In this document: piece by piece, positions 14,572 through 14,643 of the stretch
Position numbering within the stretch: position 1 is the first letter of the stretch
How the letters are laid out: the number at the start of each line of letters is the position of its first letter
From: Helicobacteraceae bacterium
GTDB taxonomy: Bacteria > Campylobacterota > Campylobacteria > Campylobacterales > Sulfurimonadaceae
NCBI GenBank assembly: GCA_030642185.1
Contig: DAOWOG010000006.1
Location: 1 to 14,643, forward strand
Length of the DNA: 14,643 nucleotides
Direction: 5' to 3'
Made by a program: the position numbers and the translations under genes
The notes under the pieces: generated by a model
Databases searched by the model: none
What the model was told of the DNA's origin: nothing
Seen by the model: only the letters and a program-made list of their open reading frames with translations

Positions 14572-14612
14572 GATTGCCCATAATATAAAAATTTAGATAG
14601 CTGGAGGGACAG

Positions 14613-14643
14613 ATGAAAAGAATCTGGATATTTCTTACATTGA
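14613..14643 (+). CDS. start of an unidentified gene, cut by window end
   Basis: ATG 14613 with a strong ribosome binding site GGAGGG (14603-14608) four bases upstream and a TATAAT promoter at 14566. Only ten codons are visible, MKRIWIFLTL. Two basic residues followed by a hydrophobic run suggest a signal peptide or first membrane helix, so the product is probably exported or membrane-bound. Nothing more can be said. Confidence 0.6.
   Translation, partial: MKRIWIFLTL

Noticed and set aside
1..14643. CRISPR arrays, insertion sequences, prophage or toxin-antitoxin modules
   Set aside because: No regularly spaced repeats, transposase or integrase motifs, terminal inverted repeats or phage genes were seen; nearly all coding sequence is intact core-genome genes.

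Overview
The window looks like a chromosomal segment of a Campylobacterota bacterium (the former Epsilonproteobacteria), probably in or near the Sulfurimonas/Sulfuricurvum group. This rests on three things: the gene set, the separate location of the two class I ribonucleotide reductase genes, and the arrangement of a divergent RluA-type pseudouridine synthase next to purB-nrdA. From memory, the last also occurs close to dnaA in Campylobacter jejuni (Cj0022c-Cj0023-Cj0024). Coding regions have moderate GC and intergenic regions are very AT-rich. I see no insertion sequence, prophage, CRISPR array, rRNA or tRNA.

Layout. Bases 1-7550 are all on the plus strand: the 3' end of a dGTPase gene; typA/bipA; then a tightly packed five-gene run (nrdB, nitrilase-family amidohydrolase, pcm, small SAM methyltransferase, AMP-forming acyl-CoA synthetase) that ends in a hairpin overlapping the last stop codon. 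After an AT-rich gap comes a 51-residue small gene with a strong ribosome binding site. Bases 7547-11653 form a minus-strand operon, purB - nrdA - an unknown 123-residue protein. rluA (plus) is divergent from purB across a 137-base region with a symmetric -10 element. Bases 12751-13409 hold no convincing gene. A minus-strand 85-residue hypothetical gene and a minus-strand secreted DsbC/DsbG-like thioredoxin-fold protein follow. The start of a plus-strand gene, probably exported or membrane-bound, runs off the right edge.

The most striking signal is a pair of perfect 16-bp parS palindromes (TGTTTCACGTGAAACA). One lies inside the rluA coding sequence and the other one base after its stop codon, 231 bp apart. 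They mark this as a probable ParB-loading, chromosome-segregation centromere and imply an origin-proximal location. The gene-free stretch beside them has a 51-bp-spaced direct repeat, a sigma70-like promoter, a stable hairpin and a few DnaA-box-like sequences, none of which a gene accounts for.

Themes. Several genes concern nucleotide pools: dGTPase removes dNTPs, NrdA/NrdB makes them, and PurB supplies purine nucleotides. Others concern macromolecule maintenance: Pcm repairs isoaspartyl protein damage, TypA is a ribosome-associated GTPase, RluA modifies rRNA or tRNA, and the DsbC-like protein acts on periplasmic disulfides. Most of the window is ordinary core genome. The parS pair and its flank, the 123-residue nrdA-coupled protein and the 51-residue small gene are the parts least explained by known annotation.
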